48,998 bases of DNA from Globomyces pollinis-pini. Lineage: Eukaryota > Chytridiomycota > Chytridiomycetes > Rhizophydiales > Globomycetaceae. Below the pieces are notes generated by a model. That model had not been told where the DNA came from, searched no databases, and was given only the letters and a program-made list of their open reading frames with translations. The stretch is from the NCBI GenBank assembly GCA_025399215.1, contig MU621220.1, positions 1-48,998 on the forward strand, written 5' to 3'. Below are positions 11,354 to 22,965 of this stretch, one piece after another. The translations under genes were made by a program, and so were the position numbers. How positions within the stretch are numbered: position 1 is the stretch's first letter; every line of letters begins with the position of its first letter.

Positions 11354-11487
11354 GGACAAGAGTCTGTCTCGGTATAGATGTCGCGAAATAAACAATTTGG
11401 TTCAAAATGTTTCATTAGATAGTACAATTATATTCTTCAAGACTATATAAACGTATTGGTCAGATGCATTCAATCACAGTAAAAATA

Positions 11488-13263
11488 CTATCCATTGAAT
11501 GCGTTTTCATCAAACACCATTCCTGGGAACGCTTCCTCCATTGATTTTTTCACACCAGCATCTAACAGGCCTTCAAACCCTCCACCTTTAGAACCAAACA
11601 TAAGTCCACGAATCTTTTCAAATAAGCTTGATGTATGAAATGCAATTGAAATGAAAAGTAAGGTACTTTGAAATTTGAAGTAATTGTATTGCTGGATAAC
11701 ACTTCCAATAGATTTCCTCCAATAAGAGTCCGTTTGACTAGAAGTTTGTGAGGCAAATCCAATGGACTTGGCAGCGTAACTCGCCATCAGATTGACCGTT
11801 TGACTAGAAGTTTGTGAGGCAAATCCAATGGACTTGGCAGCGTAACTCGCCATCAGATTGATTCGATTCACAGGTGATCCCAATATTTTATTGTTTGCTC
11901 GTACACAACTAAACCGTTAGTAAGAAAATCATACTTAAGATTTCTTCCAACAAATATCAATTCTTTTGGTAAAGTTTCCGTGTTTTTTAGAAAATTAACC
12001 ATTTTAGTTTTTGCTGCTTGATGCGATTCATAGACATCGTTAATAGTAGTAGTTTGATTCATGTGTACTGCCTTGCCCATACGCCAAGGACGGGCCAAAG
12101 TAGCAGACGCAAACATTTGTGCATCGCCGATACCCCACTTTTGTACTATACCAGCAGTTAAATCAGTTTCTAGTGTGAAAAGCGATTTCCAAAAGATTGC
12201 ATAGTCATGTCGAAACTCCGGAGTACAATTGACATATAATCCATGATCGATTAATACTACTTGTGGCCCAGAAGCAGAGGGGTGTTTACGAATGAGAATA
12301 TTCCCTGGATGTGGATCACAGTGCACAAATCCAGATCTGAATATTTGCTAGGAAAGTATTAAAAAGATCACAATATTACATCAGAAAATACATCAACTAC
12401 ATCAGTCATAATTTTTTTGATTGAAAATCCCATTTTGGTTATTTTGGACTCATCAGTTAGTGGAACTCCTTCTATCCATTCACTTGTCAAAATTTGCTTT
12501 GAAGAATAATCATGATAGACTTTTGGAACATATACATTATGATTCAAATTCGTCTCTTTTATATGTCGATGACACCGTTCAGCATTTCTAGCTTCATTCA
12601 CAAAGTCTGTTTCTTGGCGAAGATGTTTTTCAATGTAGTCGGCAGACCAATATAGGGGTATGTCAAACACTTTTTCAAATGCGAATATAACGATTCTATA
12701 ACCAAGCATATCCCAAAAGGTTTGTTTTGCAATCTCTGGTTTTTGGATTTTTACAGCAACTTGTGTTCCATCCTTCAAGGTTGCCTTATGAACTTGAGCA
12801 ATGGACGCTGATGCTACTGGATTGGGAGAGAAAGATTCAAAGATATCTTCTGGATCAAGACCAAATTCGTTTCTGAAAATTGTTTTGACAGTTTTAAGGT
12901 CTACAGATGGTGCATCATCAAAAAGTTGTTTGAATTTTCTTAAATAAGCTGGCGGTAGAACAGGAACAGTAGCAATTTGCTGTCTATGATATAAAAATAC
13001 GTGTTAGGTTACCCAAATTTGATATATAAACCACCATTGTTTTTGCAAACATTTAGAATTCTATCCGATACTCGTTCGTGCAATTCATCAATATATGATG
13101 ACTTTTCTTTTGTAAAATTGAGCTTGAAATCCAAGGTAATTAAGACACCGGAATACAGAGTCAGTAAATTCCGCTGCAATGTTGAATAATAAAAATTCTT
13201 ATCCCATGCCCATGTAGCCAAACCCGCACCCACGGTCCATGCCAAAGGTCGAAGTCTCTGCAT
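11488..13263 (-). CDS. ABC1/UbiB-family atypical kinase (ADCK1/Mcp2-like)
   Basis: Member of the ABC1/ADCK/UbiB family of mitochondrial atypical kinases/ATPases linked to lipid and coenzyme Q homeostasis. The ATG at 13263 opens a hydrophobic segment (WTVGAGLATWAWD) suited to an inner-membrane anchor. Family motifs appear in order: LYIKFGQQ (KxGQ), the alanine-rich loop PVASASIAQVHKA, the lysine in VAVKIQ, ETDFVNEA, the catalytic HCDPHPGNIL and the DFG equivalent DHGLYV. The later GSPVNRI segment matches the yeast Mcp2/human ADCK1 C-terminal region. It is reached over a 26-nt intron that removes an apparent extension after the GRNLK segment. A perfect 66-bp tandem duplication lies in the C-terminal exon (see separate entry). 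Exons are separated by short introns near 12,340 and 13,000. Confidence 0.88.
11730..11861 (-). repeat. 66-bp perfect tandem duplication inside the ABC1 kinase gene
   Basis: Bases 11730-11795 and 11796-11861 are identical. The unit is 22 codons long, so the frame is kept; the protein reads SYAAKSIGFASQTSSQT twice. No base difference between copies indicates a recent event. Confidence 0.95.
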
Positions 13264-13612
13264 TTAAAGTCAAGAATTCAAAATATCTTGAGCCACTTTG
13301 AGTGGAAAATTCAGACCCAGAACGATTCCAATCTAAATACTCCCAATAAGATAGCAGCTCATCTAAATGCGATGCTATTGATAGTTTATCATAATATCTT
13401 TAACTCCACTAATAGTATGTTATTTTTCAACCATCATTATTTTTCGAATCAATTTTATCTTTTAGTTTTGAAATAGTATCATACTTAAATGTCATGGATT
13501 TATAACAGATATCCGTTCTGACTATTCAAGTTGAGTCGCGTTAATCTTTAGTTTCTTTTTCTTTGGTCTGTACCACTTTCTTTGTTTTGGTGGTTTTTTT
13601 CTGATTCAAATT
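13264..13612. other. Divergent intergenic region
   Basis: Shared upstream region of the ABC1-type kinase (minus strand) and the nucleoside transporter (plus strand). AT-rich, no gene or obvious repeat found. Confidence 0.6.
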
Positions 13613-15168
13613 ATGGAAAGACAGTCTTCGATTGACAATTTGTTGATCGACGAAAATAACGCTGACGATCAAAATTCTCCATTAAGGGAAGTACCGGATT
13701 CTAATTGTTCATCAAATTCACTGATTTTGTCCATATGGGTTGTGGTTTTCTGGATCTTTGGAGTTGCAATGCTGTCACCTTGGTATTCTATAATAAATAT
13801 TCTGAAATTATAGGAAGTAGGGTTTCTATTACTCACCATAGTACTTGGATTCAATTGACATCATACTTTCACCAAAGGTTAGTTGATCACCATTTAATGT
13901 CATCAGGTTAAAGGGATCTCCGTTTGCTGGAAACTTTGAGACTTATTTCACTGTTACTTACCAAGTCGCGAATATTTTGTTCTTGTGTATTTTACTAAGC
14001 TTCCCAGGAAGGGTAATCCAATACAACCTCTAATCGAGAATAGTTGACGATATCCTTTCGAATTATAGTTGGATTATTACTGGCTATTGGATTGTTTATT
14101 ATCGCAGCCGTTATGCCATATTATAGGGAATTAGATCCAACTGCATACTTCTATATTACACTACTATTAATCGCCGGTTCATCTTTATCTCAAGCGTTAC
14201 TATCCGCAATGATTGGATTGGCCACTTCATACCCTTCATTATGCATGACTTCTATAGTTTCTGGTCAGGGTACTGAACATTTGTGTGAATTTTGACAATA
14301 GGTATTGCTGGATTAATTCCATCTATCGCATTGATGTTTCAAGCACCAGATCCACACGGAGATTATTCAAGTTTTAAGATTATGATTTACTTTGCAATGG
14401 GTATATTGATCAATGCTATATCATTGTTTGGATTTGGAATACTTAAGATATCATATTTTTCACCGAAAAAGGAGGAATATGAAATTGTTCATGATCAAGA
14501 TTTAATTATACCAGATGCAGAGTCAATTGGAATTGAAGATGACTGCAATTCAATAAATGAAACGGATGCAAATGTAGATGTCTGGAATATTATAAAAATA
14601 CCCTTTGTCTCCGTTTTATTAACATATGGTATCACACTCTCTATCTTCCCAGCATTTTCATCCAACGTTGCCCCACAACAACCTTTCCCAAATTTTGTCT
14701 CTTGGCATTTTATAGCCTATAATATTGGAGATTGGTTGGGTAAAACATCAACAGCTCTACCCCTTTTTTCGCAATTAACACCTAAAACACTATTTACTTT
14801 ATCTCTCTGTCGCTTAATTTATTTGCCTCTATTTCTCCTTTGTAATGTCCTCTTGTTTGATGAAAATGGAATTCCATACAAAAATATCCTTCCCACAATA
14901 TTTTCAGACGGAATGTTTTTCGTCCTAATATTGTCAATGTCATTTACAAACGGTAATATAGTGAAAAATAACAAAGGTAATAGGTTGGTTGGCAACAACA
15001 AGTTTTATTCAAGGTTCAGAATTGACGATAAAGAAGGTTGGAAATCAACGAAAGACGTTGGCTGTTGTCGGTGATTTGATGGTATTGGGACTGACGTTTG
15101 GACTGGCTTTTGGTAGTATTAATTCGTTTCTACTTCAGGCTATATCTTGTACTTGGTATAATTTATAG
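13613..15168 (+). CDS. Equilibrative nucleoside transporter (SLC29/ENT family)
   Basis: Multi-exon gene for a polytopic transporter moving nucleosides or nucleobases down their gradient, at the plasma or vacuolar/lysosomal membrane. The N-terminus is acidic and hydrophilic (MERQSSIDNL), followed by the first membrane segment ending GVAMLSPW, the usual ENT opening. Further landmarks are SPFAGNFETYF, the FIIAAVMPYYREL segment, SGQGIAGLIPSIALMF (the conserved ENT motif, joined over a short intron at about 14,267-14,299) and the C-terminal TNGWLATTSFIQGSE. Several introns are 26-31 nt. The stop at 15168 follows the last hydrophobic segment. Splice sites at 13,780-13,830 are ambiguous, with two possible acceptors a few bases apart. 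Substrate cannot be told from sequence. Confidence 0.85.
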
Positions 15169-15283
15169 ACGTTCTAATTATTTTTTAGTAACCCAATGTA
15201 GTTTCCACTTCTGTATAGTATAATAATATTCACTTAAATATATAATTATTATCTAAACAAACTTCTCTTTATTTTTCCAAATA

Positions 15284-17802
15284 TCAAAACGAGATAAAAG
15301 ATTCATTTACAAGTCCTCCAGCAATCAAGATCCGGTTATCACCAGCCGGTAAAACAATACTGACTCCTTTATAGTTTGGTTTCCAATTCGATTCCAATAC
15401 CGTAACATTTACAATAACTTGTGAACTTGTCCATTCCATGTCTACCCTAAAACTAAACTTTTTTATGACAAAACTCACACCATCATCATCAGAAATGATG
15501 AATTGAGATTTTCCTGATGTGGATGGTGAAGGGTAGACCCATAGGTGACGAATAAGATCCGTGTCGGTTGATACATATTTCACTTTAGATGGATTTAATG
15601 GAACAATAGCACCTTCCTTGGCAAATAGACCACCGTGTTGCGATAGAGGGACATTGGTCGATACTGTTTGACCACCTTCGAACCATTCTCCTGTCCACAC
15701 ATTACACCATTGACAACCGTTTGGGAGATACAAAACTCGATCCAAGGCTTTTTCTTCAAAAACGGATGCTACGAGTAAAAATGGTCCAAGAAGATATTCA
15801 AATGATTGTTGATGAGTCATCTCATCATGTTGAAAATGGTACATGGTAGGTCGCATAACTGGTGTCCCCACTTCATGAGATTCAAGTGATATCGTGTAAA
15901 GATACGGTATAATCTTGTATCTGAATTGAATTGCATCACGGATAATGTCTAGCACCTATAGAATTATATTTAAAATGAGGATTACGTCAGGGTGCATCCA
16001 AGGTTCTGTTATCCCTTCTGGTTTCCAAGAATGAATACAAAACCTAGGATGGAAAATTCCAGATTGAACCCAACGTACAAATAATTCGGGTGATGGTCGG
16101 GGACCTACAAACCCACCCACGTCGTGACCATAGCCGGGTAATAGAGATAATCCGGCAGTTAATCCCATTGGAATATTGTGTTTTAGAGTTTCCCAAGAAG
16201 TATAGTTGTCTCCTGACCAAGTTTGTGAAGCATACTTTTGAGTACCAGTTGCACTAGACCTAGTGATCAAAAAAGGACGTTTTTGAGGGTTTGCTTCAAT
16301 CATTGCCTCATAGGAGGCTGAAGCCATCAAAGTAGTTTGTAATGCACGACCTAAAGTACCCACTGTAGTTTGTTCATGATCGATTCCAAGATCACTATTC
16401 ATAGCAAAAGTGTGATCATCATCATGTAATCCAAACTCATTATTATCATTCCATATCCCTTCAATGCCAATTTCAAGTAACTCCCTTATGCCATTTTTCC
16501 AAAATTGTCTACCACCTTTACTAGAAAAATCGATATAGCTACCATTGGAAGTTTCACCAGCTCCAGCACTCCACAACCTCGTCAAACTGGCCGAATTTTC
16601 CTAACTATTAGAAATTATTTTGAATACCGTAGGATCCCAAACGAAACCCTTCATATTCTTCAACGTGTCATAGTGTGGATGAACAGCCAACAACCACGGT
16701 TTAACGTTTGCTACTGTTTTGATACCTAAAAACAATCAATATGAAAAAAATTTATAACCATGTTTAGACAAGATGCGAAACAACTTTTTTGGATCATCAA
16801 ATCGAGTTTGATTCCAAGTAAAGACATTTCTGGCATTATTTTGCGGGTCAACTAATGGTAAAATCAAAGTGACAAAAAATACCAGTATAACCAGAACTTA
16901 AATGAAGCAAATCACAAGGAATATCATATTTATCCAATAAATCTGGAAATTGTTCAATTAATGATTGAGCTTGATTATTTTCGGCATAGCCCATAGATGA
17001 TGCTAAATATCCAAGTGCATATTTTGGTATCATGGCTGGTTTTCCTACAATCGTTGCAAATCGATTTAATACACTTTGGACTTTTGGACCATATATTACA
17101 AAATAATCTAAAGAATTATGGTGTGATTGATAATTGATAAAAGGGCCCCAAAAAGCATCGATTTCACAACCAAAATCAACTGAACCAGTTGACAAATTGT
17201 TATAATAGATTCCATATGCCAATTTTGATTTTGAGTTTAATCCCATATAAAAGGATATATGTTTATATAAAGGATCACTTTGATTTGCTTTATATCCCAT
17301 TGCATCCACACATGATAATCTACAATGTCGATTACTGTATATTATTATTGATCAAAAATTACTTTAATGTAATTGGTGAAGTTCGTTCACCCAAACCATA
17401 GTAATTTGTTCCATCCAAATGACTAAGGTAATGATGTGCACCCATTTGTTTATCATACTCGTAAGCTCTGAAATCTAAATCTTTCAAGAATACTTGTTTT
17501 GTATCTTTATCTGCCCAATTTAATTTGAAATCTTTTTGATAGTTGATTGTCAAGATTAATTTTACAGTTTCAATTATGAATATTTTTGAATCAATATTCT
17601 GTTGTATATTGAATTGATGGATTAGATTGTGATTTGAAGGGATAATAGTTTTTGGTAACTGTTTGTTTGGGATGATATGTTGAACTCTAATGATCTCTTG
17701 ATCGATAATATAGATAAGAATCCTGTTTCCATTTTTGTTTTTAAATTCCAATGGATTTTCTTTTGAGATCAATTCAAACTCTTCTGGAATCACTCTTTTC
17801 AT
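15284..17802 (-). CDS. Glycoside hydrolase family 31 alpha-glucosidase
   Basis: GH31 enzyme hydrolysing alpha-glucosidic bonds. The protein starts MKRVIPEEFELIS without a signal peptide, so a cytosolic location is likely and glucosidase II (ER) is less so. After an N-terminal beta-sandwich come DGTNYYGLGERTSP, then KYALGYLASSMGY. The catalytic nucleophile region is IEGIWNDNNEFGLH and the acid/base region is SQTWSGDNYTSWE, followed by GYGHDVGGFVGPRPSPELFVRW and FHPRFCIHSWKPEG. The last exon (15284-15955) carries the C-terminal beta domains. The FHPRFCIHSW signature differs from lysosomal acid glucosidase and from ER glucosidase II, pointing to a bacterial/fungal-type subgroup. Introns lie near 15,956-15,985, 16,600, 16,730, 16,860 and 17,320-17,365. 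Confidence 0.88.
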
Positions 17803-18009
17803 TTTAGAAAGTTTTTTTACAACGTTTTGAAGATTGGTCTATGTAGTGCTACGAGAACAATCTATAATAGCTTCCTAAATCAATCCAACCAAATTTCACC
17901 ACAAAACAGGTCACTGTCTCAAAACCAAGAATTCAAATTTAACGAGCATTTTAAATATATTTAACAGTATTAAATTGAACAATCTCTACACAGAAAATCA
18001 AAACCAAAA

Positions 18010-18156
18010 CTATTGATTTTCCAACTTCACGTAACCATTCACTTTTTGATTACATTCTTCCACATTAGGTGTAAATGTATAATATCCCAGGTAGGTTTTC
18101 TTGGCTGGTTGAGAAGGCATGGTCACTTTGTTTACTGGTGCAATGTAAAAATCCAT
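18010..18156 (-). CDS. Possible small protein, 48 aa
   Basis: An intact ATG-initiated frame encoding 48 residues beginning MDFYIAPVNKVTMPSQPAKK and containing YLGYYTFTP. I do not recognise it. It has no signal peptide or membrane segment. It lies in the gap between the GH31 gene and CPA1. An ORF of this length can arise by chance, so the call rests only on sensible composition. Confidence 0.3.
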   Translation of the reverse strand: MDFYIAPVNKVTMPSQPAKKTYLGYYTFTPNVEECNQKVNGYVKLENQ

Positions 18157-18603
18157 TTTTTAATTGTAACATCTTCTTAATCTATTCCTTTTTATACAAA
18201 TGATTTTCAACATGTGACTTGGTCCAAAAGGTAAAATGGATCACGTTTGCCGTTTATTGCATCACGTTGGCTCCACGATGGGTAAATCATTCAAGTCCAG
18301 TAAAGTTTGATCAGGACATTAGATCATTTGGACGATTTTGGTCCTTCACTGCTGCTCAAATGTCTGCAGCAATCATCTACCATAGAGATGTTCTAGATCA
18401 GTTGGACATCTAGATTCTCACTTGTTACACACAAAAATCACACAATGTTTCGAAATAAATGCACCATCTAACGTTTTTCACACCGGATAGTTGTGTTTAA
18501 TAAGGTACAATTGTGAATTGATATTCTATCTCTATTGTTTTTGGCGATGATCTCTAAAACTGGATAATGTAAATAAGGGAAAGCAAAAAGTTTATTGGAA
18601 AAT
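18157..18603. other. Intergenic region with no firm gene
   Basis: Holds a plus-strand open frame (about 18,219-18,413) without an ATG start or a supporting splice model. The rest is AT-rich. No clear repeat or RNA gene. Confidence 0.5.
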
Positions 18604-19917
18604 TCAATTAGCCAAGAGTTGATCCTTCAAAATCTGTTGAGTAGCCAAGTTCTCAATCTTTGGTTTAGCGGCATACTTTCGAGTTTTGACTTGAGTCAAG
18701 AAATCATCAAACAGATATTGAGTATCAAGTGGACCTCCCATAGCTTCTGGATGGAATTGAACAGATGCGAACGGAAGGGATTCATGTCGAATACCTTCAT
18801 TGGATCCATCATTAGCATTACGGAAATATGGGAGCCAACCAGCAGGCGGACAAGTATCATCAATTGCATACCCATGGTTTTGAGAAGTGATTATGCAACC
18901 ACCTTTCAATAAATTCAAGGCAGGTTGATTGTGACCACGGTTTCCATATGGAAGTTTGTAAGTGGAAAACCCAGCAGCAAGTCCTAATAGTTGATGACCC
19001 ATGCAAATTCCAAATACTGGAATTGGAAGTTTCATGGCAGCAGACTTTTGAATGACTTTCTTCACATTGACAGCAGTTGCCGTTGCAGCAAGTGGATCTC
19101 CAGGACCATTTGATAGGAAAACCCCATCAAAAGTTTCCAAGAAAGGAGAGATGTCAGTATCATGAGGGAACACATGAACTTGAGCACCACGGTCAGCTAA
19201 ACAACGAATAATATTTTGCTTCGCGCCACAATCAATTACTAAAGTTTAATAAAAGAAGAACTTACAAGCAATTTTGTATGAGCCTTTTGGATTGTATACA
19301 CGATGCTGTTTTGAAGATACACTAGCAATAGCGTCTGCAGAATTGTCCACATATAGAGGAGGTTCTTGATTCATTGCATCTTCACCAACAGAAATGTGAC
19401 CGATAGTTGATCCACGTTCACGAAGTAAAGAAACGATCGCACGAGTATCAACACCAGTCAAAGCAGGAATATTGGATCTGGTACACCATTGACCAAGAGA
19501 TTCAATAGCGTTCCAATGAGAGTATTTAGCAGCATAGTCATTGACAATTATACCAGAAACTTGAATTTTGGAACTTTCAAAGTATTTGTAGAGCCCATAT
19601 TTATCAGTGACAGGAGGAGGGACACCATAATTACCAATGAGAGGTTGAGTGAACACCAAAATCTGACCATGATAGGAAGGATCGGTCATTGATTCAGGGT
19701 AACCCACCAGAGAAGTAGTGAAAACAACTTCGCCAGAAGTTATAGGAGTTTTTGGACAACCAAATGAGAGACCCGAGAAGGTGTCACCAGTAGCCAAGCG
19801 TAAAGAAGAAGGAAGAAGAGGAGATTCGCCAGTTGGTTTTGTTAAGATACCGGAATTTGACAAAGTAGCCAGAGAGCGAGAACAGTAAAAAGAGCGTTTG
19901 TATAATAGAGTAAGCAT
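18604..19917 (-). CDS. CPA1: Carbamoyl-phosphate synthase, arginine-specific small (glutaminase) subunit
   Basis: Glutamine amidotransferase subunit that supplies ammonia for carbamoyl phosphate in arginine synthesis. Two exons with a 27-nt intron (19239-19265) give 428 residues, normal for the family. The N-terminus [20 protein letters not shown] is basic and hydroxyl-rich, a likely mitochondrial presequence. The small-subunit domain has [21 protein letters not shown] and [15 protein letters not shown]. The class I glutaminase has [11 protein letters not shown], the nucleophile cysteine in [18 protein letters not shown] and the His/Glu pair in [11 protein letters not shown]. It stands alone rather than fused to the large subunit or ATCase, which favours the arginine-specific CPA1/arg-2 type. 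A spliced uORF ends directly at its start codon. Confidence 0.93.
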
Positions 19918-20024
19918 TTAAAGGGATAGTTTTGAGTAAATCTATGATTAGTTTTCTATAATATTACAATGTCAGAAATATAATCGTTTGATACTTTTTC
20001 TTGTAAGTGTTGGTAAATAAACAT
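19918..20024 (-). promoter_or_regulatory. Spliced uORF resembling the fungal arginine attenuator peptide
   Basis: An upstream ATG at 20024 opens a frame containing NDYISDI. Read unspliced it ends at 19956 (22 residues). The stretch 19942-19967 has the form of a typical 26-nt intron here (GTAATA...CTAATCATAG). Removing it gives a 26-residue peptide with NDYISDIIYSKLSL at its end and a TAA at 19918-19920, touching the CPA1 ATG. The core aligns with the attenuator peptide of Neurospora arg-2 and yeast CPA1 (DY[LI]SDH[LI]W): the DY-x-SD part is kept, His is Ile and Trp is Tyr. In known cases the peptide stalls ribosomes when arginine is high. Function here is inferred. Confidence 0.7.
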
Positions 20025-21502
20025 AAAATATCAGGATAAGGTTTTTGTGATTTCCGTTCCTAACTTGATTAGATAAAACCGTATGACAAAGTTTCTCTCT
20101 TTTTATACATTTTTTTTCGTGGGATCAAAACATTGGCTTAGATGAGCCTACTGATGAAATACTGCAATTTGATTGGTCCGATCGAATGGAGATGGGAACA
20201 TCTATCCCACCCTTTGTTATGATAATTCGTGATTTTGGGTCTTTTTGATATTGTTAATGGGTCTTTTGATATACGTGATATTGATAGTGGGTCTACTTAT
20301 AATCATCATTACGTGTTGTTATTAATACTCTTGTTTTCATTACAATTCATATCAATGTAATTATACTGTCCTTAATATTTGTGTTAACCTTATTTATAAA
20401 TATGGTTATTATTGACAGAAACTAGTTTCTGTCCTAAATTCACTCTAATAATACAATTCTTAAATGACTCATCGACGTCAATCAGATCGATCCAAATTGA
20501 TCTCTCTTATCAAAACTCATAGACAATTTAATATTCCTTGCTAATGTTCAAAATTGGCTTTCCAAATAATATTTAATTACGATGCTACTTGCATTTAGTG
20601 AAATAGGTGTTTCAAGGTTACCTTTGTCCCTTTTCAATCGTTTCACAACTATGACCTACAAGAAGCCAAAAAGTACACGTTTCGTAACTTTAAATTCATG
20701 ATGCATTAAAATATCTGGTTATATTATTTTTACTCTCCTAGATTTTATGCATTGTGTCATTAAATGACTCGTGAAAATGCATAATATCAAGTGTCATCTA
20801 AAAAACTCCATTCATACATGGACTTGAAATGTTGCTTTCTGAATGATATTCATAATTTGGATCTATAGTAAAACTTGGGGCATGCATGTGTGATTAATGA
20901 AACAAAATTGTTCAAGGACACTCAATTAAAAAAATACAGAGTATTTAGAGTCACTAATAATGGAAAAATGACAGTTCTGACTCTAATTTCCGCTTTAGAT
21001 GGTTGTCCTACATGAAAATGTTTATTCTCCGATTCTGACAAAATTATTCCAAAAACAGAATCAAGTAGATAGAATGAATATGTCAGAAGGTATGAACAAG
21101 TCCAACTATAGCAAATAATCTTTATCAAAATATAATATTTCATTCATTAACTCGCACTTTTAAGAATCATTAAAATGATTGATACAAAGATTTAGAATGG
21201 CAGGGCATTTAAATAGGTTGTTGATAGTTAATGATGTTTATAGTAAGTGTGATTTTAATCAACCATCGAGTGTGTAATACCTGAAGAGCAATCATCCGAG
21301 TCATCGAATGGTAACCAGAATAAAATCCAAGATATAGTTAACAGCTTCAGTCATAGCAGCTAAACATAGCAAGCTCAATCATTTCCAGTATCTTGAGCAC
21401 TGTTCCATACGCGAAAGTATTATTTATTCCCCGTCATAACCAATCAACAACTTAAGAGGCGTGTCACTCACCACTTCTCGACATTCTTGCTACCCAACCC
21501 AC
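20025..21502. other. Long AT-rich intergenic region
   Basis: About 1.5 kb with no convincing gene. It holds the CPA1 upstream region, with a TATAAA-like box about 20,108-20,116 on the minus strand. It also holds three TGGGTCT repeats at 20236, 20258 and 20288, and a 20-bp perfect palindrome at 20414-20433. A minus-strand frame at 20922-21143 is very hydrophobic and shows no family features. The last part is the upstream region of the protein kinase gene. Confidence 0.6.
20414..20433. repeat. Perfect 20-bp palindrome
   Basis: GACAGAAACTAGTTTCTGTC equals its own reverse complement. No loop, no second copy in the window. Confidence 0.9.
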
Positions 21503-22965
21503 ATGGATTCTCATATTCGCTCACCCGCTCCTTTGACGCTCAGAATAGTTAGGAATATGCCATTAAACAACTTACTTTCTTCGCATCAACTTCCGTCTCC
21601 TCCTATTTCTTTACCCGTACTGTTGCCTCCGTCACTGCACAATCCTACACCTGCTGTAAAACATTCTCACCCTCCTGAACTTATCTCAAATACCCCAAAC
21701 AAAAAATTAAAACTAACTTTCAAATTCAATTCTCCTACCTCGTTATCCTTGGATACCAATTCCGATGGAACCTTGGTTAATACTCAAGCTCATATCCCCA
21801 CAACTTCTCATCGCTCAGTTGAGGAATCAATGGAAGGCTCAATTGTACCAGTTTTGAATTCAACAATACCAATCATTAACAATTCACCCATTGAGAAAGA
21901 TAATTGTACTCCTACTGCTTCAAAGAAACGAGCATTTAAAGCAATACATTGGGCTTTGGTTTCAAACGCGAATTTAAAACGAAATTATAGATTGAAAAAT
22001 ATTCTTGGATGGGGTGGTAAGTAGTTAATTTTTAATAGATTTAGGATGTGGTGCTGTCGTATCTGCCGATAGAATCTCTGATGATATGGATGTATGTGAA
22101 TGATTGATTGATTTTTAGGTTGCTATTAAAATCATCATGAAAAAATCAGAATATGATACTAGATTGGTAGAAACTGATATAATATCTTCATTGAACCATG
22201 CAAACATCATCCGATACATTGATTCATTTGAAGATTCAAAGGCGTTTTATATTATTATGGAACGATTTGGTAAATGTTGGAAACCAGATTCAGAACATAA
22301 TCGACTGAATTATTTCGAAAATCCTAATGAAGTAGATGGGGATCAACTACCTCATTGTAATGGCAACTCTGCTTCATTATTTGAATTTGTTGATAATCAA
22401 AGACATCAAAAAGTCCCTATTCGATCTCAAAAACCACTCTTTAAACAAATGGCTAAAGCGGTAGCTCACCTACATTCGAGAAAAATCGTACATGGAGACA
22501 TAAAAGAAGAAAATATTTTGATTGGGACTAAATCTGGTAGACTAGTGGCCAAATTGTGTGATTTTGGACACTCTTTCAAGATCTTTGATAGTCAACCCAA
22601 AATGAAACTTTATGGAACTAAAGTTGTTACATCACCAGAATTACTATTAAACTCCAACAAGAGTGATTCTGAGGTACAAAAATATACTGGTTTTGCTCAA
22701 GATATATGGGCATTGGGTATTGTATTGTATACCATGCTTCATGGGAATATTCCACCTGAAAATGAACAATATGTTGCTGGAACCATTGATCTTACCGCTT
22801 TCCAATACTATCCTACTTCATATAAAGCCATTGATAATTCTGGTATTTAAACTATTTCTTAATTTATTAATAGATTGTAAGGATCTACTACAACGAATGT
22901 TGAGTATTAATCCCAATGAACGTATCACAGCACAAGAAATACTCAAACACGACTGGTTAAAATGA
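21503..22965 (+). CDS. Serine/threonine protein kinase (CAMK/PAS-kinase-like)
   Basis: Four exons with introns at 22017-22044, 22092-22118 and 22843-22873 give 1,377 nt, 458 residues. The first 150 residues are Pro/Ser/Thr-rich and probably disordered. The kinase domain starts at YRLKNILGWGGCGAVV (glycine loop). Then come the lysine in VAIKIIMKK, the catalytic loop VHGDIKEENIL, DFGHS, the APE equivalent VTSPELLL, and QDIWALGIVLYTMLHG, ending ITAQEILKHDWLK. The usual HRD arginine is Gly (HGD), so it need not depend on activation-loop phosphorylation. An insert of about 30 residues follows the hinge (NPNEVDGDQLPH). The QDIWALGIVLY and SLFEFVD segments recall PAS kinases, but no PAS domain is present. 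The ATG at 21503 was chosen as the first in frame. Confidence 0.85.

Noticed and set aside
13288..13476. 62-codon ORF in the divergent region between the kinase and the transporter
   Set aside because: AT-rich composition and no features; it overlaps the presumed promoters.
18219..18413. Plus-strand open frame of 64 codons before CPA1
   Set aside because: Starts only at TTG. No upstream exon with correct GT-AG ends joins it, and no motif is seen.
20922..21143. Minus-strand frame of 73 codons, hydrophobic
   Set aside because: AT-driven composition rich in Tyr, Leu and Ile, with no signal or splice context; likely chance.
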